This document shows positions 1-12,000 of a stretch of 64,000 bases of DNA, in pieces; position 1 is the first letter of the stretch; every line of letters begins with the position of its first letter. The stretch is from Penelope pileata. Taxonomy: Eukaryota > Chordata > Aves > Galliformes > Cracidae. The notes beneath the pieces are model-generated. The model saw nothing but the letters and a program-made list of their open reading frames with translations. It did no database searches and was not told the origin of the DNA. Where the stretch lies: positions 168,125 to 232,124 of the forward strand of contig WBMW01002272.1 in the NCBI GenBank assembly GCA_013396635.1. The letters run 5' to 3'. Position numbers and translations under genes: made by a program.

Positions 1-1934
1 AAAAAAGCCTGGGGAGCCTTGGTAATGAATACATCAACTTTTACCCTGCTCTGTAAAAACAGCTATAAGGAAATGATTTCTGTGCTACAGAGGGGGTACA
101 CAGACTAAAAAGAAAACACAAGACTTGCCAGAAAAATAAATGCCCTGCTCCATCAGAGAGATGAAGGAGAAAGATAAAGTGCTCTGTTTATGTTACGCCA
201 TCTGAATTTAAGTAGACTATAAACCCTTCCCCTTCTGACTGGGGGGACAAACGTAATCAACACAGGTACACACACTTTCTAGTCTTCCATGCGATGCTGC
301 TCACCACTCAAGCGGAAACTGATCCAGGATTTTCTTTCACTTAAAAAGAAAAGCCAGAAGAAACAAATGAGAAAAAAACTGGCATGTGGTTTGTTGTTAC
401 CAGCCACACTAAACAGTAATAGCTATATGGTTAATTTATAAAATATAGCATACAGCAATAAAAAATATTATAGGAAATCGCAGCTGGGAATGGTTCTTCT
501 GTTTTTTTTTGTTGTTTTTTTTTTTTTTCTTTTCCCTAATATGTAAAGAAGGGAACAGATGGGATCTAGTAGGAACAAAAAAGAAAAAAAGCAAAAAAAA
601 AAAATTTCCCGAAGTGTGTCTGGTTCTGGCATTTAGAGTTCTGCTGATATGGTCAATATACATGAGAAAGGTAAGATATATGTGATGCTTCCTGAGTTCT
701 GTGTACACATCAATCATTACTAATTTCATTGCCCTTACAGAGTGGCAAACCAAAGTTTGGCCCCGTCCTTGGAAACACCTGCAAGCATGTGGAGCCTGCT
801 GCTGTAAGGAATCCCTGCTGCTCCCAGAGAACCCCTGACTTCCATCCAATGGCAAGTTAAACCTCTGCAAATTTTCAACTGTGCTCTGCTGTTCCCAGAG
901 CCTGGAGAAGCTGGAAATGGGCCCTGCTGAGATAGTTCAGATACTGCAGTCAACAGGAGCATTTCACTCTCCGGATTCTCCCTTTGCTCAAGTCCAATTC
1001 TCAACGAGCCACGGCTGAACTGAAGGACAAAAATAACCACACAGCCCATGATTGGAGCTGAGATTGAAATATCTTTCTGAACTACTTTCATCAGTCAGAA
1101 TCCTTGCAGACGTGCAATAGGAACAGCAGAAGTGTCTGAGACGGGGAATTGTGCATCCCGTCGGCTGGGCTGGACAGGCTGCTCCATGGTACAAATTTAT
1201 GGACATGAGGTGAACCCTCAGGGTAAAAGTGAACAAAGAATAGACTGTTTTTTTTTTTTTCCCAAAGCATCTGGGTGTAAGCCTCATTTTGCCAGCAACC
1301 GTAGCGTTTATGAGCATGTTTTACTGGAAACCTGCTGCTTCTCACAACGTTTCCTGAACGACTGTCTTAGTAAAACTGCATCTGGAAATGACAAGCACAT
1401 AGCTGTAAATCTGAAAAGCAGTGTGCAGCCCTAATAGCTAGCAGCCACGGCAGGGCTGTCCTGTCAAACACTGGAAAGATTTACAAAGACAAAAGCAGAG
1501 CAATGAATTTGCTTCTGAGTGCTCTGTGATCACATTGCACCTCTTCTTCAAAGATGTTTCGTAGACTTCGAAGGGGCTTTCACTGTTCTTTGAGTTAATG
1601 CTGTAGGCAGGCAACTTCTTATTTCTTAGCTGCCTGATGCACCCCAAATTTCTGCCCTGCAAAGAAGTGGCCAATAGAGCAATATATGCTTCTTTCTTTT
1701 ACTCCTGGATTAGATCTATAACAAAGCCAAGCCATGAAAATGAACTAACCACAAATAACTGTTGTTGCTTCTCGGCTGGGTACCGCTTTGTGTAAAGCAG
1801 GGAGTGCTCGTAAAATGGTATCACCACAAAATAGACGCACAAGAGAGTGGAGGAGGAAGAGATCAAAATATGTAATTTTCATTATCTTGACCCCCTAAGC
1901 TGTGACCTCCTGTAACCACTCTGGTTTCTACATA
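1..1934. other. Unassigned non-coding stretch with poly-T/poly-A tracts
   Basis: No gene or recognised repeat family is seen here. The stretch contains a T-rich and an A-rich tract facing each other (listed separately) and a further T run near 1248-1260. Several open frames of 80-145 codons overlap on both strands around 436-1434, but they show no family motif. The one at 436-870 (minus) runs through the homopolymer tracts. A non-coding transcript or untranslated exon here cannot be excluded. Confidence 0.5.
501..604. repeat. Facing poly-T and poly-A tracts (AT inverted repeat)
   Basis: A run of about 29 bases, almost all T (501-529), is followed after about 45 bp by an almost pure A run (577-604). 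The two could pair as an imperfect hairpin. It could also be two unrelated A-tails inserted in opposite orientation, but no retroelement body is visible beside either tract. Confidence 0.7.
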
Positions 1935-2471
1935 GGTCACTCCAAAAATAATGCCTCCTGTATATTTCCATGGAAACTACAACAGATACAAAGAACACAA
2001 TAACACTATTTGATAGGGCAAATTTTCAGCAACAAAGCATTATGTTTCAACACAGTCACCACCATTAGCTGTGTATTTTTGCCAGCCATGAACACAAGCC
2101 TGCATGCCACACTCGTAAAAATCTGCACCAGTGGAGGTGACCACTGTCACCACTGCTGAAACGCAGCACCACTGCCTCACTGCTCTCACATCCACTGTTT
2201 GGTCTCCACACCCATTCAGCAAGCATCGTTGAATAACAGTGGGTGCCATTATTTCCACACGGCGGAATTCAATTCCACCCCTTTGCTTCATCTGCACTCC
2301 CATGTCAGATGCCATTTGGTCAGTGCCCCTCTGCTGCCATCTGTCACACAGCAACAACATGGAACAGAATATTGGTGGGAAGGTTCAACCTCTGCTGCCA
2401 TACCACCAACATCTGCCTTTGGCGTTGTGGGCCAACATAATAAAATAGGAGACACTAGTTTTGGAGCATCC
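1935..2471 (-). mobile_element. Mariner-family DNA transposon, internally deleted (copy 1)
   Basis: This is a mariner-type terminal-inverted-repeat transposon, about 537 bp, against roughly 1.2-1.3 kb for a full-length mariner. The left terminal repeat begins GGTCACTCCAAAAATAATGC just after a TA at 1933-1934. The right end, read in reverse, begins GGATGCTCCAAAACTAGTGT and so matches it imperfectly. The TA expected after 2471 has mutated to CT. The residual transposase reads on the minus strand, with N-terminal codons at the right and C-terminal codons at the left. The catalytic middle is missing, so the copy cannot be autonomous. By its ends and residual protein I assign it to the galliform Mariner1_GG/Galluhop type. 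The family name is from memory and unverified. Confidence 0.88.
2040..2315 (-). pseudogene. Mariner transposase remnant: N-terminus fused to C-terminus
   Basis: The frame starts at the methionine of MASDMGVQMKQR (ATG at 2315-2313) and ends after NGGDCVET at 2040. An upstream in-frame methionine at 2360 lies outside the expected start. A full mariner transposase has about 340-350 residues: an N-terminal pair of helix-turn-helix DNA-binding motifs, then a catalytic D,D34D domain. Here only about 91 codons remain. The first helix-turn-helix region (through GDQTVDVRAVRQW) runs, after a large deletion, into the C-terminal GADFYECGMQACVHGWQKYT segment. All catalytic aspartates are lost. The frame is still open across the junction, so a short DNA-binding peptide is conceivable, but nothing shows it is expressed. 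The frame is best treated as a relic. Confidence 0.85.
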
Positions 2472-4419
2472 CTTGTAAATCTCCGGGTATTTCAGAGTGC
2501 ATTTGCAAGGAGATGGTGGCAGGAGGGGAGAGATGGTCACACCAGAGCCACATCACAGCAACACTGACTGTGCTGGCAAGGGGAAGCATCACTCCATTAG
2601 ACCGGTCAGCATAAATCAGGGAGAACTGGGGATCAGAGCCAAGCATCTGGGGAATGAACAACATCATAAATTGCTTGGAACAAGACAGAAATGTACTTGC
2701 TACTTTCAGGATAAAAAGTTAGTCAACAAGCTATCCATCTTAAAAAAAAAAAAGAAAAACTTTTAAATATTAAATCAAATATGAAATATTTAATATTAAA
2801 TGTAACTTTTTCTTCTAATCTCTTAAAGCAAGGAGTTTTGATTCCTTAATTCAAAGTGTTTTTTCTTTCAAACGCCCTTCAGTTTTACTAAAACAAAATA
2901 CTTAACGTTGGAGTCCTTAAACAAACCATCTCACTTGACCCAGGCATTTTGTCTGCTCCTCTACAAGTTAACACTTAAACATATTAATATGTAGAGGCAT
3001 GTGTTTAAAACTACGTGCCATTTGTTTAAAATTGGAATATTTGCTTAAAACTGGGTCTTAATTTTATGCATAGAAGTATATGCATATGTACGCATATAAA
3101 ATATGTGTGCTTGGTTTTGGGATTTGCAATGGCAGAAAACCAAAACTCAATTACTCACCAACTCAGTCTTTACCTGAAGGTAAATGTCAGGGGCTGTGCA
3201 AGGGATTAAGACATGTATGTGACTTGATCTGCTCCAGAAATGACCAAAGGATAAGGGACAGGTCAACAGTGTGGGTCTGTGACACCCTACACAGCACGTA
3301 TCTTAAATTTAAATTTCAGCCTTACATGGCTATTTGGGCATGTCATTGACTGTCACTCTCTAGCCAAAGGGAGAGAGACAGCGTGAAATGTGAGGGATTT
3401 TTTTTAAGCCTACACAAAAGCCTTGAGTTACCTAATTTTGCATCTGACTATAAATTCATACCTCCTACAGGTCTCAGAGGAGACTGAATACAGACTTTGG
3501 AAAGTTCATCAAACACCTCCAGCCATTTCTCTAGGTTGCTTCATAAAGACCTGTCAATGGCTTCATTAAATCAAATAAGCCTCTGGTCAGGCCTTGTCCT
3601 CTATTACTGTTTCACTGTCAGACACTATCCTCCTATGTCCCCAGTTACTTCTCATACAAATCTCTTGTCTGTTTCTAGCATTTTTGACATTGTACTGTAC
3701 CATTTTGCTTCCCTGAGTCCCCTCAAGATGCCCCCATGGAGTCGATGAAGAGGAAACTGAACTTTGTGCCCACTTTGGGTACCCATAGCACAGAGAGGGG
3801 TCAAGGCTGGGTTGCCAGAAACAGTGGCAGATCTCACTCACAAAGGCAATCAGAGCAGGATGGAGAAGACAGGCTTGGCATGGGGTTCAAGTAGTTCTCT
3901 GCATCCCTCATGCCCAGGGGCTTGTTCCGTGGTGGCTCTTCCCACCCCAAAACATCCCCATGATGTGACCCTGACAGGCAGTGGGGCCACAGTGTCACAC
4001 ATCACAGCCGCCCCTCCAGGGGCTGCAGCACCCCCTGGGCAGCACGGAGGCAGCAGTCTGCCAGGACACTGCCAGGTGCCCGTCTGAATGTGCTGAGATG
4101 ACGTATGAGAATCAGGAGTAAAAGGTGCCTTTGAGAAACACAGTTCCAGGGGGAAGGAATTAAAACTTCTCTTTAGCCACCTCCTACAACAGTGAATGTG
4201 TTTCCAGGCTCATACGAAGCACCCTCGAGTTAGGGTTTTGTTGTTTTTTTCCCCCCACAGTTGTAACCTTGACCCTACCTTTAGATTTTAAACTAACAGC
4301 TATTTGGGATTTGGGAAGAGTCAGCAGACCCCAAAGTGCCCATATCAGCATTGAACCCGTTGAAAACATTTCCTATCACTCAGGCACAGAGCAGCTGGGT
4401 AGAGACATACGTTTCTGTT
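2472..4419. other. Unassigned stretch; A-run, AT hairpin and short GC-rich block
   Basis: No gene is seen. An A run lies at 2742-2753, followed by an AT hairpin at 2763-2793 with arms TTAAATATT and AATATTTAA. A GC-richer block at about 3880-4090 contains a small perfect inverted repeat, GCCCCTCCAGGGGC, at 4010-4023. Open frames of 107 codons or fewer over this block have no recognisable protein motif and reflect the lower stop-codon density of GC-rich DNA. Confidence 0.5.
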
Positions 4420-4566
4420 TCTCTGCAGTGCCATTTCTTTACTCTGGCCCTCAGTTAAACAGCCATGATAATGCTCCTCACTCAGCTTGTTTGAAGATTA
4501 AATTAGCTGCTATTAGTTCAGCTCTTTGAAGATGTACCCAGAGTGGTAAGTGCTAAGTATTATTAG
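4420..4566 (+). repeat. MIR-like SINE fragment, 3' half
   Basis: The order of motifs follows the 3' half of the MIR/CORE-SINE consensus. There is a CTCAGTT block with a following GATAATG, then GAAGATTAAATTAG, then the terminal GTGCTAAGTATTATTA. The same terminal word recurs in the second MIR-like copy at 6960-6975. The 5' tRNA-derived half is not recognisable. Divergence is high, as expected for a SINE older than the bird-mammal split. Boundaries are approximate. Confidence 0.68.
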
Positions 4567-6786
4567 ATGGATGTTAGTCATTGAGCTTGGGAGAAATCTT
4601 CTTGCTCTATATTACTGCTTGAGCCATGCAAAGCTGTGGCTGTTGGTCCACGTGAGCACTCCCAACCCTCGGTCTCCCTCTGCTCAGCACTGGTAGGAGC
4701 CAGACTGTGAACTTCTGTCCGTAAGCAGAGCCACCCTTCAGCACTTAAACAATCAGTCTGCAAACTGACTTCACAGAGGGTTTTTTTTTCTTCGCAATCA
4801 AGAAAAGCTTTTCATTTTCTCTCTCAGAAAATTCCTGTCTCCTTTCTAACTGAACTTTAAAGAAACAAATCATCTACATGATTTATTAAGCTGAACTTTG
4901 ATTTAAAAAAAAAAAAATAAAGCTGTCAGTCTTTCAAATTTAAAGACAGATGGGCAACTAGATTTTCCATTAAATTACTCCAGATTGAAAAGGGTGTAAC
5001 AGATATAAGATTTAGGTCCTTTTTAAAGCCCTCTAGTGGTAGTTCCAGTTATACTATTTATTGTCATAGGAAATTACCTCATTACTAGACTGCTTTATTT
5101 GTGATCTTTAACAGGAAATGAGATGCATCTGTCTTTACAGGGAGGGAGAGAAAAAAGAGAAACTGTTAGCAGAAAGGCCCCTGTCTTTCTATATAGGAAT
5201 AAATGTGCGGCGAGTGTGCAGAGTAGTAGAAACTGAAAATGCAAAATTATGTAAACAGAAAAGGCAGCAAGTGCCACCTAATCAAATAACAAGATCCCTC
5301 CTCCAGGAATTGATTGCTAGTATGGTCTGAGAAAGCTTCTGCAAAATTAAAGCTGACCCAGCTCTCCTGCAGCCGGCACAACAGCGTCTAAAACTCAGGA
5401 TTTGCACATAGTGGCAGATTGCTACGGAGAAGTTGCCAACGAGTGTGCCATACCGGCCACACAGATAAGCAATATCTTTGATTCCTCAAGGCCATAAATC
5501 TGCCACTTTTCATCAGCCACTATATTGCCATTATAGTATTTTCTCAGACCTCTTTCCTTCCTCTGCAAAGTTCCCTTTCAAAACAAATACACGATACAGT
5601 CCTAGGTAGCATGGGAAATAACACAGGAGTAGTTCAGTGATAATGTTGCTACAGCTCAAGATTAGAGGGGAAAAAAAAAAAAAAAACGAAGACAATAACA
5701 TCAGTATAGGTAGAACCATTGCCATTTTAAGATGTATTACATTGTGTCTGCCTTCTGCCAGAAGAAACCCTGTAAAACTTAATCTTTAGTTTAAGCTTAA
5801 ACCTGTTTTTAGAAAGCAAAACAACCTTACTATTTTCTTAGAAGCAATTTCAGTATTTTAACAACAAAACGAGTAACAAGGATCTGCTCAGGCTACGTTA
5901 CATAACCAGCCTGTCTCAACCCCTGGGTATTAACCAGATTGTCCGAATATTCTACATAGGGTTACACCTGAAGCTATCTCATTTGTTAAATGGCTGAATA
6001 GTAGCTGTAGAGCCTGGCAGAGTATTCAGGGTTTCTCAAGAGTAACTCTCAGAGTTATCTGGGAGAGAGAAGCATTACTCTGACAGCTCTGAGTGTTTCT
6101 TCAGCACCTCCTCTTAAACATTTAGAGGATTTTCTGGAGTGCTTGCCTGAATAGAGGAGCTTATTAGAAGTACTCATTTCAAGAAATGTTTTGAGAGTGA
6201 AACAAAAATTATAATAGACAGCCAAGAGATCCTTTGGGAAAAATCAGGCCGATACTGTTAAAGACAGAACACCCATGCTGAATAAAAGGCTTTTGTGAGG
6301 GATGTCAAAATCAAGCATGACCAGAGACTGTTTCCAGAAGAGGATGGTCCTTACCCTAGGTGCTTCTCTCATGTTCCACAAGAGCTTGGAAGTGTACAAG
6401 TCATCTTTGGACTATTCCAGTGAAGTGGTACAGACATTTATTTGTACTGCATGACATTTTCCTGAAATCTTTTCTGAAAAACCAAAAGTGTTTCTGGTTA
6501 GTACAATCCCAAAACTTAGAGTAATGAAGTTTGTGTGGCTTTGTTTGCAGTTATAGCATAAAATAAACAAGACTTACAGTAAACACTAAAATAGGCATCA
6601 GTTACTAGGATGGGGTCCTCTGAAAGTTGCCCTTTGAAAAAAGGATAATCACTTGGTAACGTATAAGCTAAGTCCAATAAAAACGTGCAGTGAACACACT
6701 GTGTGGCTGAATTTAATTTCCTGACTCTTGTGGGACTTAAATCTCAACTTTAATAAGACTTTACTGTTGCACAAAGTGCGCTGTGA
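4567..6786. other. Unassigned AT-rich stretch
   Basis: No gene or recognisable repeat family is seen. A-runs lie at about 4904-4918 and 5671-5686. The segment around 5340-5520 is less repetitive and more mixed in composition than its surroundings. It could be conserved non-coding DNA, but nothing in the sequence proves it. Confidence 0.45.
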
Positions 6787-6977
6787 AGCAGTGTGATTCA
6801 GTGGTTAAGATGCAGGCCGAGTGAGCAGAATCACGCTCTTTTCCTGGATCTATTGTTCGCTTCCAATGCGATTTTGTATGTGAGTTCTACAGCTCAATTT
6901 CCTCCTTGATAAAAAATGGGAATAACAATGGTTTCTCACCTTTGACATTCATGGATGAAAAGTGCTAAGTATTATTA
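6787..6977 (+). repeat. MIR-like SINE, nearly full length
   Basis: The tRNA-derived start is visible as CAGTGGTTAAGATGCAGG, followed by the diverged central core. Then comes the 3' section with CTCAATTTCCTCCTTGATAA and AAATGGGAATAACAATGG, and the terminal GTGCTAAGTATTATTA. These occur in the consensus order and spacing over about 190 bp. This is the clearest of three MIR-like copies in the window. It is old and certainly inactive, since MIRs have no active partner LINE in birds. Confidence 0.82.
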
Positions 6978-9900
6978 ATTCATGAATTTATCAACCTCAA
7001 GCAGAGTTGTGACCTTGAAAATGGAGTAGTTCCAAAGAGTCTGCGGAGTCTGCTGGGGAGATCATTAGCACTATTTACTTTAACAGGCAAGCACGTGGAT
7101 GTTCCAGTGATGCTTGCAGGGCTGGAGGAGGAGAGGCAGCATGATCCAGCAGACAACATGATGTTTTCATGCCCAGACAGACAGCATTATGAAAGCACAG
7201 CAGTAAGCAAAGCTTGGAACAAGACCACTTCATCTAAGAGATGCCTAAGAGGGTTTGCTCCCCTCCTGAGAGATGCTAAACAATGCTTTGAAATACTCTA
7301 TATGCTTCAGTTCCATACCTTACGGAGCAGTCAAAGCAGTCAGTCACAACCATTGATTAGCTTGGCAGTATAGAGGAACTCACAGTAAAATCTACTTCTC
7401 AGTACAGATCACATGAGAACATTTTTCTTTTCTAAAGTATTAAAATTATCAAGAAAACTGAGGTTGTGAGTGCTTTGCAAATCTTTTCTAAAGAATGGAA
7501 AAACCAAGACAATTCATCATTTGGTTCTACAAATTCTCCATTAGGACATTTTTCATATGGAAGTCAGCTTCAGTCCCTCGATATTCCATATTTCTATATA
7601 AAAACAGGGTGATAGTTTGACTTATAAAAATATTCAGTGCTTTATTAACTTGCCTTTTTGCCTTATTGCAAAGAGAATTGGAAAGCCCTGAGTGAGTTGC
7701 AGCTACGGGTTCTGCAGCTTTTCACTCTGCCCTACAATTTCCTTTACGCTCTTTTAGCCCATGTTAATTGTGCGCTGCTGCTGCCACTTGAGCATCTGTC
7801 CCCTGCTGCACTGAATCACCAGAAAGCAGCTCTTTCAGTCCATCTGTGACAGCTCCAAACTCAGAGGAAACACTCTGTGTGGAAATGCTGATTCAATGTG
7901 GCAGGGGATAAGTGGGCTGGCAGAACTGGCTTTGTGCATTTTAATAACTGAGGAAAAAAGGGATGGGAATGACAGACACGAAGTGAAGGAGAGAATGTAA
8001 ATTCTCCCTTCTTGACCAACGCAACATCCTTGTGCTTAATTTGTATTTTAAGTGGTTATAAATTTTTTTTAGATAATAAAAATTATATGAAGCTCTAAGA
8101 AAATAGGTTAAAAGTATACCTTGATATATGTATAGTAACAAATATTTTGTAGAACATATGTTACTGTACATTATATGTACTTCATCATTTCAAAACACAT
8201 TGCATTCTTGGAAAGATTTGCTTAGTTCTTAATAGGGAGCAGGGCTGTATAGCAATAGCTTATCTAATTTTAGAGAACACAAGAAGAAACAATCAACCAA
8301 TCAAATTAATTTTCAGCTATGCCACTGTCAGTACCTGTATGGCTAAACAGAAGTATATAACCTTCCATACTGCAGATTTATTCTTAAATCTGACATACAC
8401 AAGTTTTTCATCTAGCATAGAACTAGCTACTCTGTTATTTATCATATAATCGTTGCCATTCTAAATGTGAAATCTAGTGATTAGAGATCAATATACAACA
8501 TGTTTCTTCTAACAGTCTTATGCTATATTGTTGAAGCTGAGAAAGACATCCAAAGGACAGTAAGAAGAGAAAAATAACCTCTTTCTTTTCTTCTTTTTGA
8601 TTTCTGAGCTTTCCATACAGATTGGACTGAGGCTTCAGGAACTTCTCAAGTATCACAAATACATCATGATACTTAAGTGGAGCAGATACCAGTGGGGGCT
8701 CCCAGCTAACAGCATTCTGCCTCATAGGGAAAATAATGATCCTATAGATGATTCAGCTACAGTAAAGCTGTGTCTTACTGAATCCTAAAATACCTTTATG
8801 CCCCATTTTAAGCTGCTGTAAGTATTTATGTTCCATGTTGAGCAAGTAACCACCTCCAGCTGGAGGTGAGCAAGCTGCTCTAAGAGCTAAGGGGTAACCT
8901 TAGCTATCTATTTTCCACAGTCTCCTCAACGTGAAGGAGTTCAGGACTCCTTGAATATAAAAAAATTGAAAGTGTGAGATATTAATATTTTCCTTTCATG
9001 AGCTAGTAAAAAAAATGGTTGAAAAGAAATCCAGTATTTTTTCAACTTTTTCCAATTCGTGCTTTTAGAGGCCTTTGAAAAAAAATTTCCATCACCATCC
9101 TAGGGGAAAAAAAAAAAAAAAGTATTTGTGATAATGGAAACTTTCTTTTTCCAAATTCAAATGGTAACATTTGAGCAGCTGTAAAGACACTGTGTGCCAT
9201 ACTCTTCAGCCTTTCAGTCTTAGCCATTATAAAAGACTAACATTAATTTAAAACAAACAAATCTTTTATCTATCTTTCCTATTTTGGAAGTTCCATGCAA
9301 ACATAACTTAATAACTAATACGGCAATAAAACTGCTGCAAGAAGAAATTTATAGTACATTAATCTCTAGATTCCCTGTTCGGACTGGAAATGATTACATG
9401 ATAATGGAGTAAATGCTTTGCTAAGTGAATACAAACTTAAATACTGTATATATCAAATGTAGACATGATGAAGAAAAAATCTGCAGTACATTAATTTACA
9501 GAAATAACTTTCTTAAATGAAACCTTCTGAAATAGTAAGTCCAGGGAAGTGAACAGGCCATCATTAAAGGGCAGGAAGTAAATTCAATGCGAATCTGTTA
9601 GAGACAGCAAAGTTTTCCCTTGAAAACAGTGAAAAAATATCTACAGCCTTCAAACGTATTAATCAGCTCTCTCTGCAACCTGGAAATGTTTTCAAATTGA
9701 TTAATTAAAATGGTCAAAATTGAGGGGTTACATTAGGCTGGGGAAGATTGCGGATCTTTAGAAATATTTCTTCCACATGGACAGAACAGGGCAAAGAACA
9801 GCCCATGATGGTACTATTCCACTCCTACAGTCACTACCCCAATTTAAAAGTCAAATGCTATGTAAGACTTAGGCTGGAATGCACCATTCATCTTTTTTAT

Positions 9901-12000
9901 GAGAAAAAATATGTAACTGCACTAAGAACAAATGTAGTTCTGCATTCAAAGTCTTAGTTACCAGCTTTACACAAATGGAAGTCATCAAAGGTCAAGAGGA
10001 AACAAAATCCTTCCCACCCACTTAGCTGTATGGCAGCACAAGCATTTAACCATGGCCATTTCTATAGCTTTGAGCCAGCTGTAACCCTCACAGTCTTATT
10101 ACAAGTCAAGATAATGGAGCCACTAACAAATTTATTGTGCTCTTTTCTGTCTTTCTACTCATAAAACACTTTTATTCTAAATTAACCTGACAAAAATAAA
10201 TAAGTGATTTTCCTCCTCTCTCCTTCCCCCAAATCCAGCAATCTTTGGTTAAAATTAAACTGAGTTAAACTGCTGAAAAAAATCTGCTCTGTAGAACTGA
10301 AATAGAGGACAATAGCTCATTCTAAAGTTAGAACTGTTGGTGGTACACAGAAAGAAATTGTAAGACACAACAGATAGACTTAGCACAGTCTCCCACCTTC
10401 CTCTAAGGTACCTTGGAACAAAGAAGAAAACTTCCACTACTCCAGCAAGATGAATGTATGGCTTTGCCCTTGGTTGAGATTTAAGCACTTTTATTAATGG
10501 TCATGCTACGAAAAGACCAATACACACATAATTTATAATTAATTTATACTGCTCTGTTTCAGATACTAGAGTATCACAATGGAAGCAAAACTGAGGTTAG
10601 GCTCTTGTTTAAACAGCTCCGTATGTAGTAACAGGGAATGAAAAACAGTATCATTGAAACAACAAATAGTACCAGAGAAAGGCTTACATTTATCTCCCAC
10701 ATGTCACACTAGATTTTTTTTTTCCTCCTCTGAAGGAAGTTGTACTTTCCGGAACCAACACCATTCTATCATCCGGGAAGTCACTTATCTCCATGCAGAG
10801 AGTGATACAAGCTGCATTTTGTTTTCAAATTTTAGCTACAATACTGAAAAGCTGTGAAAAGTGAAATTATGCTTGTTTACACAAGTAGTTCTATCCAGGC
10901 CTCCCTAAAACATGTTAGAGCAGGTTATAAAAAGATAGGCCCAAACATTTCAATGGATTAACCATTGCTTCACTCAGTGTTGCACAAGTTCTCATTCTGA
11001 ATGTTGAACTGTGCCATTTACGTCATTTCAGCTATGCAATAACTACAGCAACCTATTTTTATAAAACTAGATCTTTGTGACTAATGGTCATCTACCAAAA
11101 CGAAATACTTGCTTCCACTGATAAGTGCATTGCAGGAAGACATTTGGTATTGTGCTGGTTGGCAAATAGTATTTCCCAATATCAGGAAACAGCCGGGGAC
11201 GAAGACTGTCAGACAGGTTTGAGAAGTGCAGAACAGACAAGAGGAGCAAGAAAGGTGAGGACACATCATGACCTCAATCCACCCAACCGCAGGCCACCCA
11301 CATGCATTCTCCAACGGCTGCAGTTGAAATAGGTATTAGCTCATCCCAACTTCTTTTTGCTCTTCTGCCATGCCCTAGAGCAGTGAACTATGGCTGCAGC
11401 TCCTACACAGGCTCAGTAAATAGCCGACCAAACCCTCTGCATCTCTCCTACACAAACCTCAGGTGACCTGTGAGAGCAGGCCAGTCCAGCTGCAAGAAAG
11501 GGTCACGTCCCTGCACAGGCAAGTAGTGAAAAGGAGACCAAGGGAAGAGAACAATCCCCAGAGCAACAGCCAGTAAAAGATCTGAAAAATATTCTCTTTC
11601 TCTCTAAGAAAAAACAGAGGAAATAGAAAGGTGCTAGTGAAATAAGAGAATCAAGAGGGAAAAGGGCAAGAATGTAGAAATTTGGAAAAGATACATAAAA
11701 CAAAAAAAAGGTCAACTCCCCTTCCCATCTCTCCCCTTCCCCTATCGCCCTCTCCACTTTCAGCAGCTTAGCTTTGGAATAAAAAGCTTAATAAGAATAC
11801 AAAAATGATGAACCCAAGAGAGATCTTATAGTCGTCAGTTAGTTTTCAAAAAAAGTGAAAACCTGAGAGAGAAATTTTGGTTACCAGCTTAATGCCATGC
11901 CAGTGCTGGCGGATATATGAATGACTGAAGCCAGACCTGTGCTCTATCCTCCTCTCCCCAGCACATTCCAGCTGCTGTTCTAAGTGTACTGTCACAGTCC
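6978..12000. other. Unassigned AT-rich stretch
   Basis: Nothing beyond short A-runs (for example about 9104-9121) and one palindrome (listed separately) is recognised. Frames of 60-90 codons, including the 92-codon frame at 7095-7373, carry no recognisable domain and occur at the density expected by chance. Confidence 0.5.
8851..8868. repeat. Perfect 18-bp palindrome
   Basis: CACCTCCAGCTGGAGGTG equals its own reverse complement. It contains a central CAGCTG E-box-type word. A direct repeat GAGCAAG flanks it (8840-8846 and 8868-8874). Regulatory function is only a possibility. Confidence 0.85.

Noticed and set aside
436..870. 144-codon minus-strand open frame
   Set aside because: Its middle is translated homopolymer (F- and K-rich), it has no domain, and it overlaps other frames of similar length.
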